This document shows positions 33,706 through 43,069 of a stretch of 64,000 nucleotides of DNA, piece by piece (position 1 is the first letter of the stretch; each line of letters starts with the position of its first letter). The position numbers were made by a program, and so were the translations under genes. The notes under the pieces were generated by a model that worked only from the letters and a program-made list of their open reading frames with translations, was not told the DNA's origin and did no database searches. The stretch is from Nitrospirota bacterium (lineage in GTDB: Bacteria; Nitrospirota; Thermodesulfovibrionia; Thermodesulfovibrionales; UBA6898): NCBI GenBank assembly GCA_016215155.1, contig JACRLQ010000007.1, positions 1-64,000 on the forward strand, given 5' to 3'.

Positions 33706-34122
33706 ATGTTTACCAAAAGACCAATAAAGATTTTTTCCATATTTCTTCTGCTGTATTTCGTGGGATTTGCGGTATCCCCGGTATCTGCGATTGTCCCTTC
33801 GGAGCAGTTTGATCATAATGGACAAAAGGATGTTTTTAAGAAGCAAAGAACGCAGGCCGATCTTTTTTTCTTTGATCTCGCTCTCTGGGAAATCCTTAAG
33901 AAGGCAAAATGTTCGGATAATTCCGCATATATTATTTCCTCGCAAAATAACGACGAGAGACCAAATACTGTTAATTCAATTATTATCGACTGGGCTACGG
34001 ACAATTCACGCGACTTGCTCGTATATTCAGAATTCACTCGATTTCGCACTATAAGTCTTTTATCACTGAGCACAACACCTCGTTTAACTCATTCCGGACT
34101 TTCTCCACCTGTTTTTTCTTAA
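33706..34122 (+). CDS. possible small exported protein, unknown
   Basis: An open frame of 138 residues. The first 28 residues look like a real signal peptide (basic T-K-R-P-I-K, hydrophobic core, P-V-S-A end). The rest has no recognised domain, is A/T-rich in codon use, and the last 30 residues (serine, leucine and threonine rich) look less coding-like, so the gene may be truncated or decayed. No Shine-Dalgarno is visible and a TATAAT sits only five bases upstream. Low confidence. Confidence 0.35.
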   Translation: MFTKRPIKIFSIFLLLYFVGFAVSPVSAIVPSEQFDHNGQKDVFKKQRTQADLFFFDLALWEILKKAKCSDNSAYIISSQNNDERPNTVNSIIIDWATDNSRDLLVYSEFTRFRTISLLSLSTTPRLTHSGLSPPVFS

Positions 34123-34312
34123 CATCTTTTCTTAATTCCCGCAGGGACTGCAGCACAACCATGATCGACGTGATATGACACGTTCGCTTTCTTGTGTTGA
34201 CGGTTTGTAATGGTGCATTTCTCCGTATCATGCCGATAATTCCGAGGGAATCCTGAGATTTGCCGACAATCACTGCTTAGTATTTGATTCACTTGTCTTA
34301 TAGGGAGGTACT

Positions 34313-34792
34313 ATGAGGGCAAAAGACTTGATGGTTCCATTGGTCGAGCATCTGAAACCTGGGAACACGCTGAAAGAGGCCGCAAATCTGCTCCGAACTG
34401 CACGACGGGGCGAAGAAAGGGCCGGCGTGAAGGCGCTGCCTGTTCTCGATGACCACAATAAACTTCTTGGAATACTATCCATCGGAGATATTCTCAAGGC
34501 AATTTATCCGTCCTATATGTACCTGATGGACCTCGGCGAATTTGCGTGGGATGGAATGGTCGAGGCCTTCGCAAAAAAGGCTGCTGACAAGACTGTGGGC
34601 GATCTCATGAGCACCGCAGTTATTACTGTAAATGAAGATTCAACGCTCATGGAGTGCGTGGATCATATGCTCAAAAACAGTGTAAAAAGAGTCCCTGTTC
34701 TAAATAAAGACAATGCTGTTGTCGGCATGCTTTATGAGAAGGACGTTTTCAATGAAATAACTAGGGCCATGTTTAATAAGGAGACGCCATGA
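34313..34792 (+). CDS. CBS-domain pair protein
   Basis: A 159-residue protein consisting of two CBS motifs (about 5-70 and 95-150; note V-L-D-D-H-N-K-L-L-G-I-L-S and V-L-N-K-D-N-A-V-V-G-M-L-Y). Such pairs bind adenine nucleotides and regulate partner transporters or enzymes. GGGAGG precedes the ATG. It overlaps the permease gene by four bases (ATGA), so it is very probably the regulatory subunit of that permease. Confidence 0.87.
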   Translation: MRAKDLMVPLVEHLKPGNTLKEAANLLRTARRGEERAGVKALPVLDDHNKLLGILSIGDILKAIYPSYMYLMDLGEFAWDGMVEAFAKKAADKTVGDLMSTAVITVNEDSTLMECVDHMLKNSVKRVPVLNKDNAVVGMLYEKDVFNEITRAMFNKETP

Positions 34793-36159
34793 CCCTTGAA
34801 ACAGTAACGAGGGCAGAGGTATTTTTCCTCAATTTGCCGTTCTGGATAGCAACTGCCATATTCATTGCCGCGTATGCATTGATTGTGTCTGAGAAAATAC
34901 ATAAGACGGTTGTAGCTCTTTTTGCCGCCGGTTTAATGCTGGTTCTGAAAGTTCTTGAGCAAAACGAGGCGTTCCATGTTGAGGAATTCGGTGTGGACTG
35001 GAATGTCATCATCCTGCTTATCTCCATGATGGTGATCATCAACCTGATGCGTCCGACCGGAGCTTTCGAATATATCGCAATCAAGAGTGCAAAATTAGGC
35101 AAGGGGGAGCCCTTCAGGATAATGGCTATATTTGCCGTTGTTACAGCTATCCTGAGTGCGCTGCTTGATAACGTTACCACAGTGCTTTTAATTACCCCTG
35201 TTACACTACTCATTGCAGACGCCCTCGATGTTGACCCTGTCCCGTATCTGATTTCATGCGCTTTTGCATCAAACATTGGCGGAACGGCTACCCTTATAGG
35301 TGATCCCCCTAACATAATGATCGCTTCTAAGGCACAACTCAGTTTCATGGACTTTATATATCATTTGGCCCCAGTTGTCATAGTTATGATGGTTGTATAC
35401 ATCTTTGTCATTAAATTCATCTGGGGGAAAAAGCTCGTAACACGGGAAGAGTTAAAACAGCGTATTATGACCATGAACGAAAACGAGGCGATAAAAGACC
35501 CGGTAATGCTCACAAAATCCCTTGTTGTCCTTGGCATTGTTTTAACTGGTTTCATATTCCATGGCATGCTCCACTTCCAGCCTGCAACGGTTGCTCTTTT
35601 TGGCGCCGCGCTGCTTCTGCTGCTGTCCGGAACTCATGAGCCGCATCATGTCCTCGCAGAGGTTGAGTGGCCGACAATATTCTTTTTCATGGGGCTGTTT
35701 ATCATAGTCGGCGGTGTCGTAAAGGTCGGCCTTATCAAATGGATGTCGCTTCAGATCCTCGATTTAACACAAGGTAATATGTTTGCCACCTCAATGGTTG
35801 TAATGTGGTTTTCTGCCTTTGCCTCGGCAATTGTTGACAACATCCCATATGTGGCGACAATGAATCCGCTGATCGTTGACATGGCAAGACAGCTCTGGCC
35901 TGACCTTTCCGGGGTCCAGCTCCTTCAACATCCGGATCTGATGCCCCTTTGGTGGTCATTGGCCCTTGGGGCATGTCTGGGAGGGAACGGATCTGCCATC
36001 GGAGCTTCCGCCAATGTCATTGTTGTCGGCATGTCTGAAAAAGCGGGCAGGCGAATATCATTCTTCAAGTTCATGGCATATGGGATGCCGATCATGATAA
36101 TAACTGTAGCGATCTCATCCGTTTATGTATGGCTGAGATACTACGTCCTTGGCATATAG
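34789..36159 (+). CDS. ArsB/NhaD-type ion transporter (SLC13/IT superfamily permease)
   Basis: A 456-residue inner-membrane protein with about 11 hydrophobic segments. Characteristic blocks are D-N-V-T-T-V-L-L, the I-G-G-T-A-T-L-I-G-D-P-P-N-I-M-I motif and the mirrored second-half motif (V-D-N-I-P-Y and L-G-G-N-G-S-A-I-G-A-S-A-N-V). This is the ArsB/NhaD/P-protein family; substrates range from arsenite to Na+/H+ exchange and carboxylates. No arsenic genes are nearby and the context is ion and osmotic balance, which favours a sodium/proton role. It is coupled to the CBS protein. Confidence 0.87.
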   Translation: MTLETVTRAEVFFLNLPFWIATAIFIAAYALIVSEKIHKTVVALFAAGLMLVLKVLEQNEAFHVEEFGVDWNVIILLISMMVIINLMRPTGAFEYIAIKSAKLGKGEPFRIMAIFAVVTAILSALLDNVTTVLLITPVTLLIADALDVDPVPYLISCAFASNIGGTATLIGDPPNIMIASKAQLSFMDFIYHLAPVVIVMMVVYIFVIKFIWGKKLVTREELKQRIMTMNENEAIKDPVMLTKSLVVLGIVLTGFIFHGMLHFQPATVALFGAALLLLLSGTHEPHHVLAEVEWPTIFFFMGLFIIVGGVVKVGLIKWMSLQILDLTQGNMFATSMVVMWFSAFASAIVDNIPYVATMNPLIVDMARQLWPDLSGVQLLQHPDLMPLWWSLALGACLGGNGSAIGASANVIVVGMSEKAGRRISFFKFMAYGMPIMIITVAISSVYVWLRYYVLGI

Positions 36160-36186
36160 ATTTCAAAACAGAAAGGGAGGAAAGAA

Positions 36187-37032
36187 ATGCTGAAGAAAAC
36201 ATTGCTCATAGTCGCTGGGTTGATAGTAACCGGGTTGCTTTTTGTTGAGGTAAGCGGCAATAAGTTCGTGGATAAAGTTCAAAGAGAAGTGCGGCAGATT
36301 ACCGAAGGGACCGCTTCCGCGCCTGTACAAGTTTTTACATACAATCAGCTCAAGGGGTTGCCAGGGCCGGTCCAAAATTATTTCAAGAATGTTTTAAAGG
36401 ATGGCCGGGAAAATATCAGAAGCGTCAGGCTGAAGCAGACCGGCGAATTCAGGGCAAAGGAATCCGACCGCTGGGTTCCCCTCGAAGCCGAGCAATATTA
36501 TGCAATAGAAAGTCCGTCTTTTGTATGGCATGGGCGGCTGAAGCCCACACCCTATACATGGATTGAATCTCGGGATGTATATCATAAGGGCAGAGGATTC
36601 ATGGAAGGGAAATTGCTCTCCGCATTTCCGCTTATGTTTGACTCGGGAAGAGAGCTCGAACTCTCTTCCCTGGCCAGGTTCCTCTCAGAAGCTCCATGGT
36701 ACCCTACGGCATTGCTGCCTAGAGAGGATCTTCAATGGAAAGGCCTTGACTCGCACTCTGCCATGGCTGTGATCAGCGATGCGGGATACAGCGTGTCCGC
36801 TGTTTTCACCTTCGGCGATAACGGAGAAATTACAAAGGTTTCAACAGACGACAGATACAGAAATATAAACGGGAAAAAGGAGCGGATGTCCTGGACGGCC
36901 CACTATAAGAACTATCAGGAAATAAATGGCGTGAAGATACCAACTGAGATTGAAGCAGAATGGAATCTGCAAAAGGGAGATTTTCAGTATGCAAAATTGA
37001 AAGTTACGGAAGTAAGGTATAATGAGAAATGA
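36187..37032 (+). CDS. DUF6544 family protein
   Basis: A 281-residue protein with one N-terminal membrane anchor (about residues 4-22) and a large domain outside. It shows the pattern I associate with DUF6544: G-L-P-G-P-V-Q-N-Y-F, S-V-R-L-K-Q-T-G-E-F-R, the E-A-P-W-Y-P-T-A-L-L-P block and W-x-A-H-Y-K-N-Y-Q-E-I-N-G-V-K-I-P. The function is unknown. A GGGAGG Shine-Dalgarno precedes the start. It follows the permease by 27 bases and may be in the same operon. Confidence 0.75.
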   Translation: MLKKTLLIVAGLIVTGLLFVEVSGNKFVDKVQREVRQITEGTASAPVQVFTYNQLKGLPGPVQNYFKNVLKDGRENIRSVRLKQTGEFRAKESDRWVPLEAEQYYAIESPSFVWHGRLKPTPYTWIESRDVYHKGRGFMEGKLLSAFPLMFDSGRELELSSLARFLSEAPWYPTALLPREDLQWKGLDSHSAMAVISDAGYSVSAVFTFGDNGEITKVSTDDRYRNINGKKERMSWTAHYKNYQEINGVKIPTEIEAEWNLQKGDFQYAKLKVTEVRYNEK

Positions 37033-37172
37033 CGTGTAAAGGTGATTATTTTTAAAAAAAGCACCTCTGGACCGGCTTTCTTGTCCGTGCCGTGACGCTC
37101 GTTTATTCAGGCACGCGGCTGTCGAAGTATGGCGATAGCATCGCTGAAAAGACAGGTCTCGGCTGGGCATGA
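37031..37172 (+). pseudogene. decayed 5' fragment of a Na+/Ca2+ exchanger gene, relic 1
   Basis: The stretch from CACCTCTGGACCGGC to GGGCATGAATTGG matches, codon by codon, the start of the intact exchanger gene at 54876 (TATGGCGATAGCATCGCTGA versus TACGGCGATATTATCGCTGA). The ATG is lost, and the Trp codon of the intact copy is a stop (TGA 37170-37172). Similarity extends upstream into the leader and stops soon after the nonsense codon. Relic 2 carries the same nonsense change. Confidence 0.75.
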
Positions 37173-37240
37173 ATTGGTAGCCAGCGCAGGGCCGATGGTG
37201 TTTTTTTTGTCTCAATCAGTAAACGTCTTCCTCATTCATT

Positions 37241-38101
37241 ATGCTGAGAGAAATGGTACCCGTGAAAAAGATTGTTATATTTTCAGACCTGGACGGCGCC
37301 CTGCTTCACCCGAAGACATACGCCTTCGAGGCAGCGCTGCCGGCCTTGGGCCTGATAAGAGAAAGAAATATACCCCTTGTCCTCTGCTCCAGCAAGACGA
37401 GGGCGGAGATAGAGGTTTACAAACCTAGGCTCGGAAACGATCATCCTTTTATCTCCGAAAACGGAGGAGGGATATTCATTCCTGAGGGGTATTTTTCAAA
37501 AACCCCCGCTCATCCATCCCTTTACGACGGAGGAGAGGCGGCATTACTTAAAGACCTTGCAGGATATCATGTTATTGTTCTCGGCAAACCTTACGAAGAG
37601 ATCAGAAAGACCTTCTCAGATTTAAGAGACCGCTTAAACATCGGAGTGAAGGGTTTTGGAGATATGACCGCGGAAGATATCGCAGAGTTGACCGGGCTCA
37701 CCTTTGAAGAGGCATCTCTTGCCAAGTTGCGGGACTTTGGCGAGCCGTTTGTCTTTGAGGCGAATACTGATGAGCGATTTTTGAAAGCAATAGAAGACTC
37801 CGGTTTCCACTGGACCCAGGGGAAATTACATCATATTATCGGTGACAACGACAAAGGAAAGGCCGTATATATCCTGAAGGGGCTTTTTGAAAGAGAGATG
37901 GGGGAATTCCGTACTATCGGCCTTGGAGACGGGTTCAATGACCTTCCTATGCTTAAGAAAGTGGACCTGCCCGTCCTTATTCCAAAAGAGGATGGGGACT
38001 ATGACCCCAGGGTAAAACTGCCCAATCTGATAAAGGCGGAGGGAATTGGGCCTGACGGATGGAATAAGGCGATAATGGAACTTTTACAGACGATGCGATA
38101 A
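37241..38101 (+). CDS. mannosyl/glucosyl-3-phosphoglycerate phosphatase (HAD family)
   Basis: A 286-residue HAD-superfamily (Cof/MPGP type) phosphatase. The nucleophile motif reads S-D-L-D-G-A-L-L (Asp16, Asp18) and the last motif G-D-G-F-N-D-L-P-M-L. The family removes the phosphate of mannosyl- or glucosyl-3-phosphoglycerate to give the compatible solute. The glycosyltransferases at 39494 and 41597 make a glucosylglycerate route likely. The start is unclear: ATG 37241, ATG 37253 and GTG 37262 are all possible. It shares one base with the next gene (TAATG). Confidence 0.85.
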   Translation: MLREMVPVKKIVIFSDLDGALLHPKTYAFEAALPALGLIRERNIPLVLCSSKTRAEIEVYKPRLGNDHPFISENGGGIFIPEGYFSKTPAHPSLYDGGEAALLKDLAGYHVIVLGKPYEEIRKTFSDLRDRLNIGVKGFGDMTAEDIAELTGLTFEEASLAKLRDFGEPFVFEANTDERFLKAIEDSGFHWTQGKLHHIIGDNDKGKAVYILKGLFEREMGEFRTIGLGDGFNDLPMLKKVDLPVLIPKEDGDYDPRVKLPNLIKAEGIGPDGWNKAIMELLQTMR

Positions 38102-39501
38102 TGGAAAGGACTACTGTTCTTGAGATTTACCATGCTGCATTGAAGGCGGCAGACCCTTATATTGCTGTTAACAAAGCTCTTCGTCTTAAAGAATACAAGT
38201 TGGTTGTCAACGAAACGGAATACGACCTGAACAAATTCAGCAGTGTCATTGTGATTGGCGCCGGTAAAGGCACTGCACCGATGGCCCGGGCGGTTGAGGA
38301 CACCCTTGGAGACAGGATTGACTCAGGGCTCATTATCGTAAAGTATGGCCACACCGGACAGCTCCAAAAGATAAGGCAGATCGAGGCCTCGCACCCGCTG
38401 CCTGATTTGGCGGGGGTGAGAGGGACCGCTGAAATTCTTGAACTGCTCAAGAAAGCCGATGATAGGACACTCGTTATATGCCTGCTCTCCGGGGGCGGTT
38501 CTGCCTTGCTGGTGTCGCCAGTCGAAGGGCTAACGCTTGAAGACAAGCAAATGACAACCGACCTCCTTCTTAAGGCAGGCGCAACCATCGATGATCTGAA
38601 TACGGTAAGAAAGCATTTATCAAATGTGAAGGGTGGAAAGCTTGCCGAAATTGCCCGGCCGGCCACTGTTGCAACGTTGATTCTTTCCGACGTAATCGGA
38701 GACCGCCTCGATGTGATTGCCTCCGGCCCAACGGTCCCGGACAACTCTACTTTTGCAGATGCGCTCAGGATCATAACATCGCTTATTGAAAAGCACGGCC
38801 TAAAGCACGCCTTCCCTGAAAGGGCGCTTGATTATCTAAGGGCCGGGGTTAATGGAAAAATACCTGAAACACCCAAAAAAGGTGATCCTTGCTTCAATAA
38901 TACTGCCGCCTTCGTTGTAGGAAGTCTGAAACAGGCCATTGCCGCGGCAAGGAAGACGGCTGAGATAATGGGCTTTGAAACCGTGGTCATAACTGATAAA
39001 ATTCAGGGAGAGGCCAGGAAGGCGGCAATTTACCTGGCTGATATCGCAAAGAGCGTAAAGAATAATGCAAAGGCAGGTAAGTCGTTCTGCCTTATTTCCG
39101 GAGGAGAGACTATCGTAAAGGTAAATGGCGCGGGGAAGGGCGGGAGAAATCAGGAAATGGCCCTGGCCTTTGCGCTTGAGATTAAAGGTGTTGAAGGCGT
39201 TACTATGCTCTCGGCGGGAACGGACGGAACTGATGGCCCCACAGACGCTACGGGCGCAGTTGTCGACGGCAATACAGCGGAGCTGGCCAACAGAGTCGGG
39301 CTCGACCCCCAGGCGTACCTTGCGGAGAACGATTCTTACACTTTTTTTGAGAGACTCGATGCTTTGACCGGCAGTAGGCATCATATTAAGACAGGCCCGA
39401 CCGGAACAAATGTGATGGATATTCAGTTGATTCTTGTTTCGGACCCCTTTGCAGGAAAAGACGATGTTGCTTCAGGCAATGTTCTGGTGAAAAATGAATA
39501 A
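38101..39501 (+). CDS. glycerate 2-kinase (DUF4147/MOFRL)
   Basis: A 466-residue kinase that phosphorylates D-glycerate at C2. An N-terminal DUF4147 domain (G-A-G-K-G-T-A-P-M-A, L-S-G-G-G-S-A-L) is followed by a C-terminal MOFRL domain (I-S-G-G-E-T-I-V, G-G-R-N-Q-E-M-A-L, S-A-G-T-D-G-T-D-G-P-T). The length is normal. In this cluster it could recycle glycerate released from glucosylglycerate or control the glycerate supply. It overlaps its neighbours on both sides, so it is part of one operon. Confidence 0.92.
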   Translation: MERTTVLEIYHAALKAADPYIAVNKALRLKEYKLVVNETEYDLNKFSSVIVIGAGKGTAPMARAVEDTLGDRIDSGLIIVKYGHTGQLQKIRQIEASHPLPDLAGVRGTAEILELLKKADDRTLVICLLSGGGSALLVSPVEGLTLEDKQMTTDLLLKAGATIDDLNTVRKHLSNVKGGKLAEIARPATVATLILSDVIGDRLDVIASGPTVPDNSTFADALRIITSLIEKHGLKHAFPERALDYLRAGVNGKIPETPKKGDPCFNNTAAFVVGSLKQAIAAARKTAEIMGFETVVITDKIQGEARKAAIYLADIAKSVKNNAKAGKSFCLISGGETIVKVNGAGKGGRNQEMALAFALEIKGVEGVTMLSAGTDGTDGPTDATGAVVDGNTAELANRVGLDPQAYLAENDSYTFFERLDALTGSRHHIKTGPTGTNVMDIQLILVSDPFAGKDDVASGNVLVKNE

Positions 39502-40723
39502 CAGAGGAGTGGATATCGTGGTAGGCATCCCCAGTTACAACAATGCCAAAACCATAGGGCATGTTGTAAGGGCTGTAGATGCAGGGCTTGCAAAGTATTT
39601 TCCGGACAAAAAGGCTATTATCGTTAACTCGGATGGCGGATCGAAGGATGGCACCTCTGAAGTAATTAAAAACACCACCATTGACCACAATGCGCTCTTG
39701 ATACAGCACCCTTTATCGATGTCACACAGGATAACCACGCCGTATCACGGGATCCCCGGCAAAGGGAGCGCCATAAGGACTGTATTTCAGATGGCCGTTG
39801 ACATGGGTGCGAGTGTGTGCGCCATTGTGGATTCTGACCTGAGGAGCATAACCCCGGAGTGGATAGAGCTTCTTCTGACACCGGTACTCAAGGAAGGGAA
39901 AGACTTTGTGGCTCCTCTTTACAGCAGGCATAAGTTTGACGGGACCATCACAAACTCCATAGTCTACCCCGTGACCAGGGCTTTTTACGGGAAGAGAATA
40001 AGGCAACCTATCGGCGGGGAGTTCGGGTTTTCCGGGAATATGGCAGAGTTTTATCTGAAACAGGACGTATGGGGAACAGACGTGGCCAGATTCGGGATAG
40101 ATATATGGATGACCACTGAGGCCGTAGCAAACGATTTCAGGGTATGCCAGGCGTTCCTGGGCGCGAAGATTCATGATGCCAAGGACCCTGGTTCTGATCT
40201 GAGCGAAATGCTTGTCCAGGTCGTCAGCTCTCTATTCGACCTGACTGAAAAACATTCAGACAAATGGAAGGTGGTCAAAGGCTCTATAGATGTTCCCACA
40301 TTCGGGTTCAGGTATCATGTGGGTCTTGAACACGTTATGGTAAACGTGGGAAGGATGCTGGGTATATTCAGGGACGGCCTTGATAATTTGGACAAGATAT
40401 GGCTGGAGGTCATAGGCTCCGGTGACTTTGGCGAGGTTCAGACCCTCGGAGCCGTATCCGACGAAAAATTCAGGTTCCCCCTGAAGCTATGGGCAACGAT
40501 CATATATGATTACGCCATAGCTTACCATAAGAAAAAGCTACCTCCACAGCACCTCATAAAATCCCTGATTCCTCTTTACCTTGCTAAAACCGCATCGTTT
40601 GTTATGGAGGTAGCGGATATGGATCAATATGGGGCGGAGGCTGAAATAGAAAAGCTATGTCTGGATATTTTCAGTCCAGAATGCGGCACCAGTCATAGTT
40701 TCTTTTTTATTCTGGAAGTTTGA
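39494..40723 (+). CDS. family 2-like glycosyltransferase (glucosylglycerate-type synthesis)
   Basis: A GT-A fold glycosyltransferase of up to 409 residues: I-P-S-Y-N-N-A-K-T-I-G at the start, N-S-D-G-G-S-K-D-G-T, the nucleotide-sugar and metal-binding D-S-D-L-R-S and a G-K-G-S-A-I-R loop. Neighbours suggest transfer of glucose to glycerate or phosphoglycerate. The last 19 residues or so, after L-C-L-D-I, overlap out of frame with a LapA-like fragment (40650-40841) and look non-native, so the true C-terminus may have been replaced by a rearrangement. The start overlaps the glycerate kinase by 8 bases. Confidence 0.82.
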   Translation: MNNRGVDIVVGIPSYNNAKTIGHVVRAVDAGLAKYFPDKKAIIVNSDGGSKDGTSEVIKNTTIDHNALLIQHPLSMSHRITTPYHGIPGKGSAIRTVFQMAVDMGASVCAIVDSDLRSITPEWIELLLTPVLKEGKDFVAPLYSRHKFDGTITNSIVYPVTRAFYGKRIRQPIGGEFGFSGNMAEFYLKQDVWGTDVARFGIDIWMTTEAVANDFRVCQAFLGAKIHDAKDPGSDLSEMLVQVVSSLFDLTEKHSDKWKVVKGSIDVPTFGFRYHVGLEHVMVNVGRMLGIFRDGLDNLDKIWLEVIGSGDFGEVQTLGAVSDEKFRFPLKLWATIIYDYAIAYHKKKLPPQHLIKSLIPLYLAKTASFVMEVADMDQYGAEAEIEKLCLDIFSPECGTSHSFFFILEV

Positions 40724-40841
40724 AGCGTCCATTGCGATAGTGATATTCCTCTCTGTATTAAGCGGGATAATTATAGGAGCGGTAATCACATCGCTGTTAA
40801 GGATGAGTCGAGCTAACCTGCAGAAATCTAAAAAAGAGTAA
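40650..40841 (+). pseudogene. 5'-truncated LapA/DUF1049-domain gene fragment
   Basis: In a frame different from the glycosyltransferase, codons 40650-40838 encode F-S-V-Q-N-A-A-P-V-I-V-S-F-L-F-W followed by a long hydrophobic segment and a basic tail ending S-K-K-E. This matches the second half of LapA/DUF1049 membrane proteins. The usual N-terminal membrane segment and start codon are missing; an in-frame stop lies just upstream (40647-40649). It appears that a deletion joined the 3' end of the glycosyltransferase gene to the inside of a lapA-like gene. Confidence 0.6.
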
Positions 40842-40857
40842 TACAAGGAGGTATGTC

Positions 40858-41559
40858 ATGGAAGGATTTTTAAGCCTGATTCTCGAACCGATCAATGAGG
40901 TCTATCTCAAATTCAAGGGTTTCTTCCCAAATATACTTGCCATGCTGACCATCATTATCATAGGCATCTGCGTGGCATGGCTGGTGAAAACTGTCTTCCT
41001 GAAGGTTTTCAAGGCTATAAAGTTCGACAACTGGTGCGACAGGATGGGGATAACTGCATTGATGAGAAAAGGGGACATATGGGCAAAGCCTGCGGAGGTC
41101 GTGGTTAAAGTTATTTTTTGGCTGTTCGTTATAGTCTCCATAATGGTAGGGTTCAGCGCCCTTAACCACCAGGCCATAAACAGCCTCGTAAACCAGTTTT
41201 TCCTGTATCTGCCTAATGCCTTCTCTGCGGTATTGATCCTGTTTATAGGATATATGGTGGCCGGCTTTCTGAGCAGGGCTGCCCTTATTGCAGCTGTTAA
41301 CGGAGGACTCAGTTACGCAAAGCTTATTGCAAACGCTGTCAGGCTTATGCTTGCAGTGCTCTTTTTTGCCATGGCACTGGAGCAGCTTAACGTTGCGCCC
41401 AAAATAGTTGTTTCCGCGTTCACTATAATCTTCGGCGGTATAGTCATGGCCATTGCCATTTCTTTCGGCATAGCAGGAATAGAGACTGCAAAAAGGATAA
41501 TCGAAGGGGAAAAAACGAAACTGGAGAATGATAAAAAAGGCGATGTTGAACATATATAG
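40858..41559 (+). CDS. mechanosensitive-channel-like membrane protein (conserved TM-helix repeat)
   Basis: A 233-residue protein with about five hydrophobic segments, including two related blocks (L-P-N-I-L-A-M-L-T-I-I-I-I-G and L-P-N-A-F-S-A-V-L-I-L-F-I-G-Y) of the conserved TM-helix type found in MscS-related proteins. The C-terminal F-G-G-I-V-M-A-I-A-I-S-F-G-I-A-G resembles the pore-lining helix of such channels. It lacks the large cytoplasmic MscS domain. AAGGAGG precedes the start. Its position inside an osmolyte cluster supports a role in osmotic release. Confidence 0.75.
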   Translation: MEGFLSLILEPINEVYLKFKGFFPNILAMLTIIIIGICVAWLVKTVFLKVFKAIKFDNWCDRMGITALMRKGDIWAKPAEVVVKVIFWLFVIVSIMVGFSALNHQAINSLVNQFFLYLPNAFSAVLILFIGYMVAGFLSRAALIAAVNGGLSYAKLIANAVRLMLAVLFFAMALEQLNVAPKIVVSAFTIIFGGIVMAIAISFGIAGIETAKRIIEGEKTKLENDKKGDVEHI

Positions 41560-41596
41560 CAATATTCAAATTCACTGAATCAGATAGGAGACCACA

Positions 41597-42805
41597 ATGG
41601 CAGACTTTTATCAGACAGGTATTATTACGACCCTTCACAGGCTCGGTAACCCTTCGCTGGAAAGAATAGAGGCTGAGCTTATCGAGTATTCAAAAGCAAG
41701 GCCGCTTGCCCTTGTCCTGCCGGCATTATATTCTGAGTTTGGGGGCAAGGCAATGCCGGGGATCATTGAAGAGCTTTCAAAGGTAAAGTATATAAATAAA
41801 ATTGTACTTGTCCTTGCAAGGGCCTCGGAGAAGGAATTCATGACGGTCAAGGAACTCATGTCCCCCATACCCTATGATGTCAAGGTAATCCACAATGACG
41901 GAAAAAGAATCAAAGAAATATATGACACTTTCAGCAGAAACGACCTTAATCCCGGTGAAGACGGGAAGGGGCGGTCTGTTTGGCTTGCCTACGGTTATGT
42001 CATAGCCGATGGAGTGTGCGATGTTATAGCTCTCCATGACTGCGATATACTCACCTATAGCAGGGAAATGCTGGCAAGGCTATGCTACCCGGTAGTGAAC
42101 CCGAATCTGGATTATGTGTTTTGCAAAGGGTTTTATAGCAGGGTCACCGACAAGTTGCACGGAAGGGTGACGCGGCTGCTTATAACCCCCCTGGTAAGAT
42201 CACTGAGGACGCTGGCTAAAGACCACCCGTTCTTGGTATTTATTGACAGCTTCAGATACCCTCTGGCAGGGGAGTTCTGCATGACAACGGACATGGCGAA
42301 GGTCAACAGGATACCCTGGGACTGGGGGCTTGAGGTGGGGGCCCTTGCGGAGGTTTACAGGAATTACTCACCCCGGAGAATCTGTCAGGCGGATATTGCG
42401 GAGAATTACGAGCACAAGCATCAGGCCCTTTCAGCAGAAGACCCGGCAAAGGGTCTCATGAAGATGACCGTTGACATATGCAAGTCGATATTCAGGACGC
42501 TGGCATCGGAAGGTGTTGTCTTCTCTGATGGCTTTTTCAAGACGCTGCAGGTGTCATATCTCAGGATGGCGGAAGACACCATAATGAAGTTCGAGGCAGA
42601 TGCTGCCATAAACGGTTTGACTTTCGACAGGCATGAAGAGGCAAAGGCAGTAGAGGCATTTACAAGAGCAATGGGGATGGCAACCCAGGTATTTTTTGAA
42701 AACCCTATGGGCTCAGCCCTTATTCCAAACTGGAATAGGGTGACGTCGGCAATTCCCGGAATATTGGATATGCTCAGGACGGCCGTAGACGAGGACAATA
42801 GGTGA
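41597..42805 (+). CDS. glucosyl-3-phosphoglycerate synthase-like glycosyltransferase
   Basis: A 402-residue glycosyltransferase resembling bacterial GpgS enzymes (GT81 type), which add glucose from a nucleotide sugar to 3-phosphoglycerate. It has the I-T-T-L-H-R-L-G start, a metal-binding H-D-C-D-I motif, A-Y-G-Y-V-I-A-D-G and a W-D-W-G-L-E-V-G block. With the phosphatase at 37241 it would make glucosylglycerate, a compatible solute used in salt or nitrogen stress. A mannosyl version of the reaction cannot be excluded. A weak AGGAG precedes the ATG. Confidence 0.8.
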   Translation: MADFYQTGIITTLHRLGNPSLERIEAELIEYSKARPLALVLPALYSEFGGKAMPGIIEELSKVKYINKIVLVLARASEKEFMTVKELMSPIPYDVKVIHNDGKRIKEIYDTFSRNDLNPGEDGKGRSVWLAYGYVIADGVCDVIALHDCDILTYSREMLARLCYPVVNPNLDYVFCKGFYSRVTDKLHGRVTRLLITPLVRSLRTLAKDHPFLVFIDSFRYPLAGEFCMTTDMAKVNRIPWDWGLEVGALAEVYRNYSPRRICQADIAENYEHKHQALSAEDPAKGLMKMTVDICKSIFRTLASEGVVFSDGFFKTLQVSYLRMAEDTIMKFEADAAINGLTFDRHEEAKAVEAFTRAMGMATQVFFENPMGSALIPNWNRVTSAIPGILDMLRTAVDEDNR

Positions 42806-42978
42806 TTTTTTTCTGAAGAAGCATCCCCCTTCACGGAAAATACCATCGGCAGGATTGTGAACGGCATTTTATGCACATTTAGAACACTATGAGAGGAATG
42901 AATCGCAATCAGTTTTGAAACGATGGAGGATTCAAAGTTCAATGACCATCTCTGACTGGGTCTTTTCCTGACGGAGAA

Positions 42979-43066
42979 TACATGCTCTGGCTGGCTTTTG
43001 TTGTCTGCGCGGCCGTGATAAACTATCAGTACACGGAGAGAAAGATAATCTTGAAAGTGGGTAGAA
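42979..43066 (+). pseudogene. possible exchanger 5' fragment, relic 3
   Basis: ATG 42981 opens a 33-codon frame whose first 14 residues (M-L-W-L-A-F-V-V-C-A-A-V-I-N) resemble the exchanger start at 54876 ([14 protein letters not shown]). The DNA then follows the same order with a gap of about nine bases and ends just before the antiporter gene. It is weaker than relics 1 and 2. The rest of the gap 42806-42978 shows nothing. Confidence 0.35.
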
Positions 43067-43069
43067 TCT

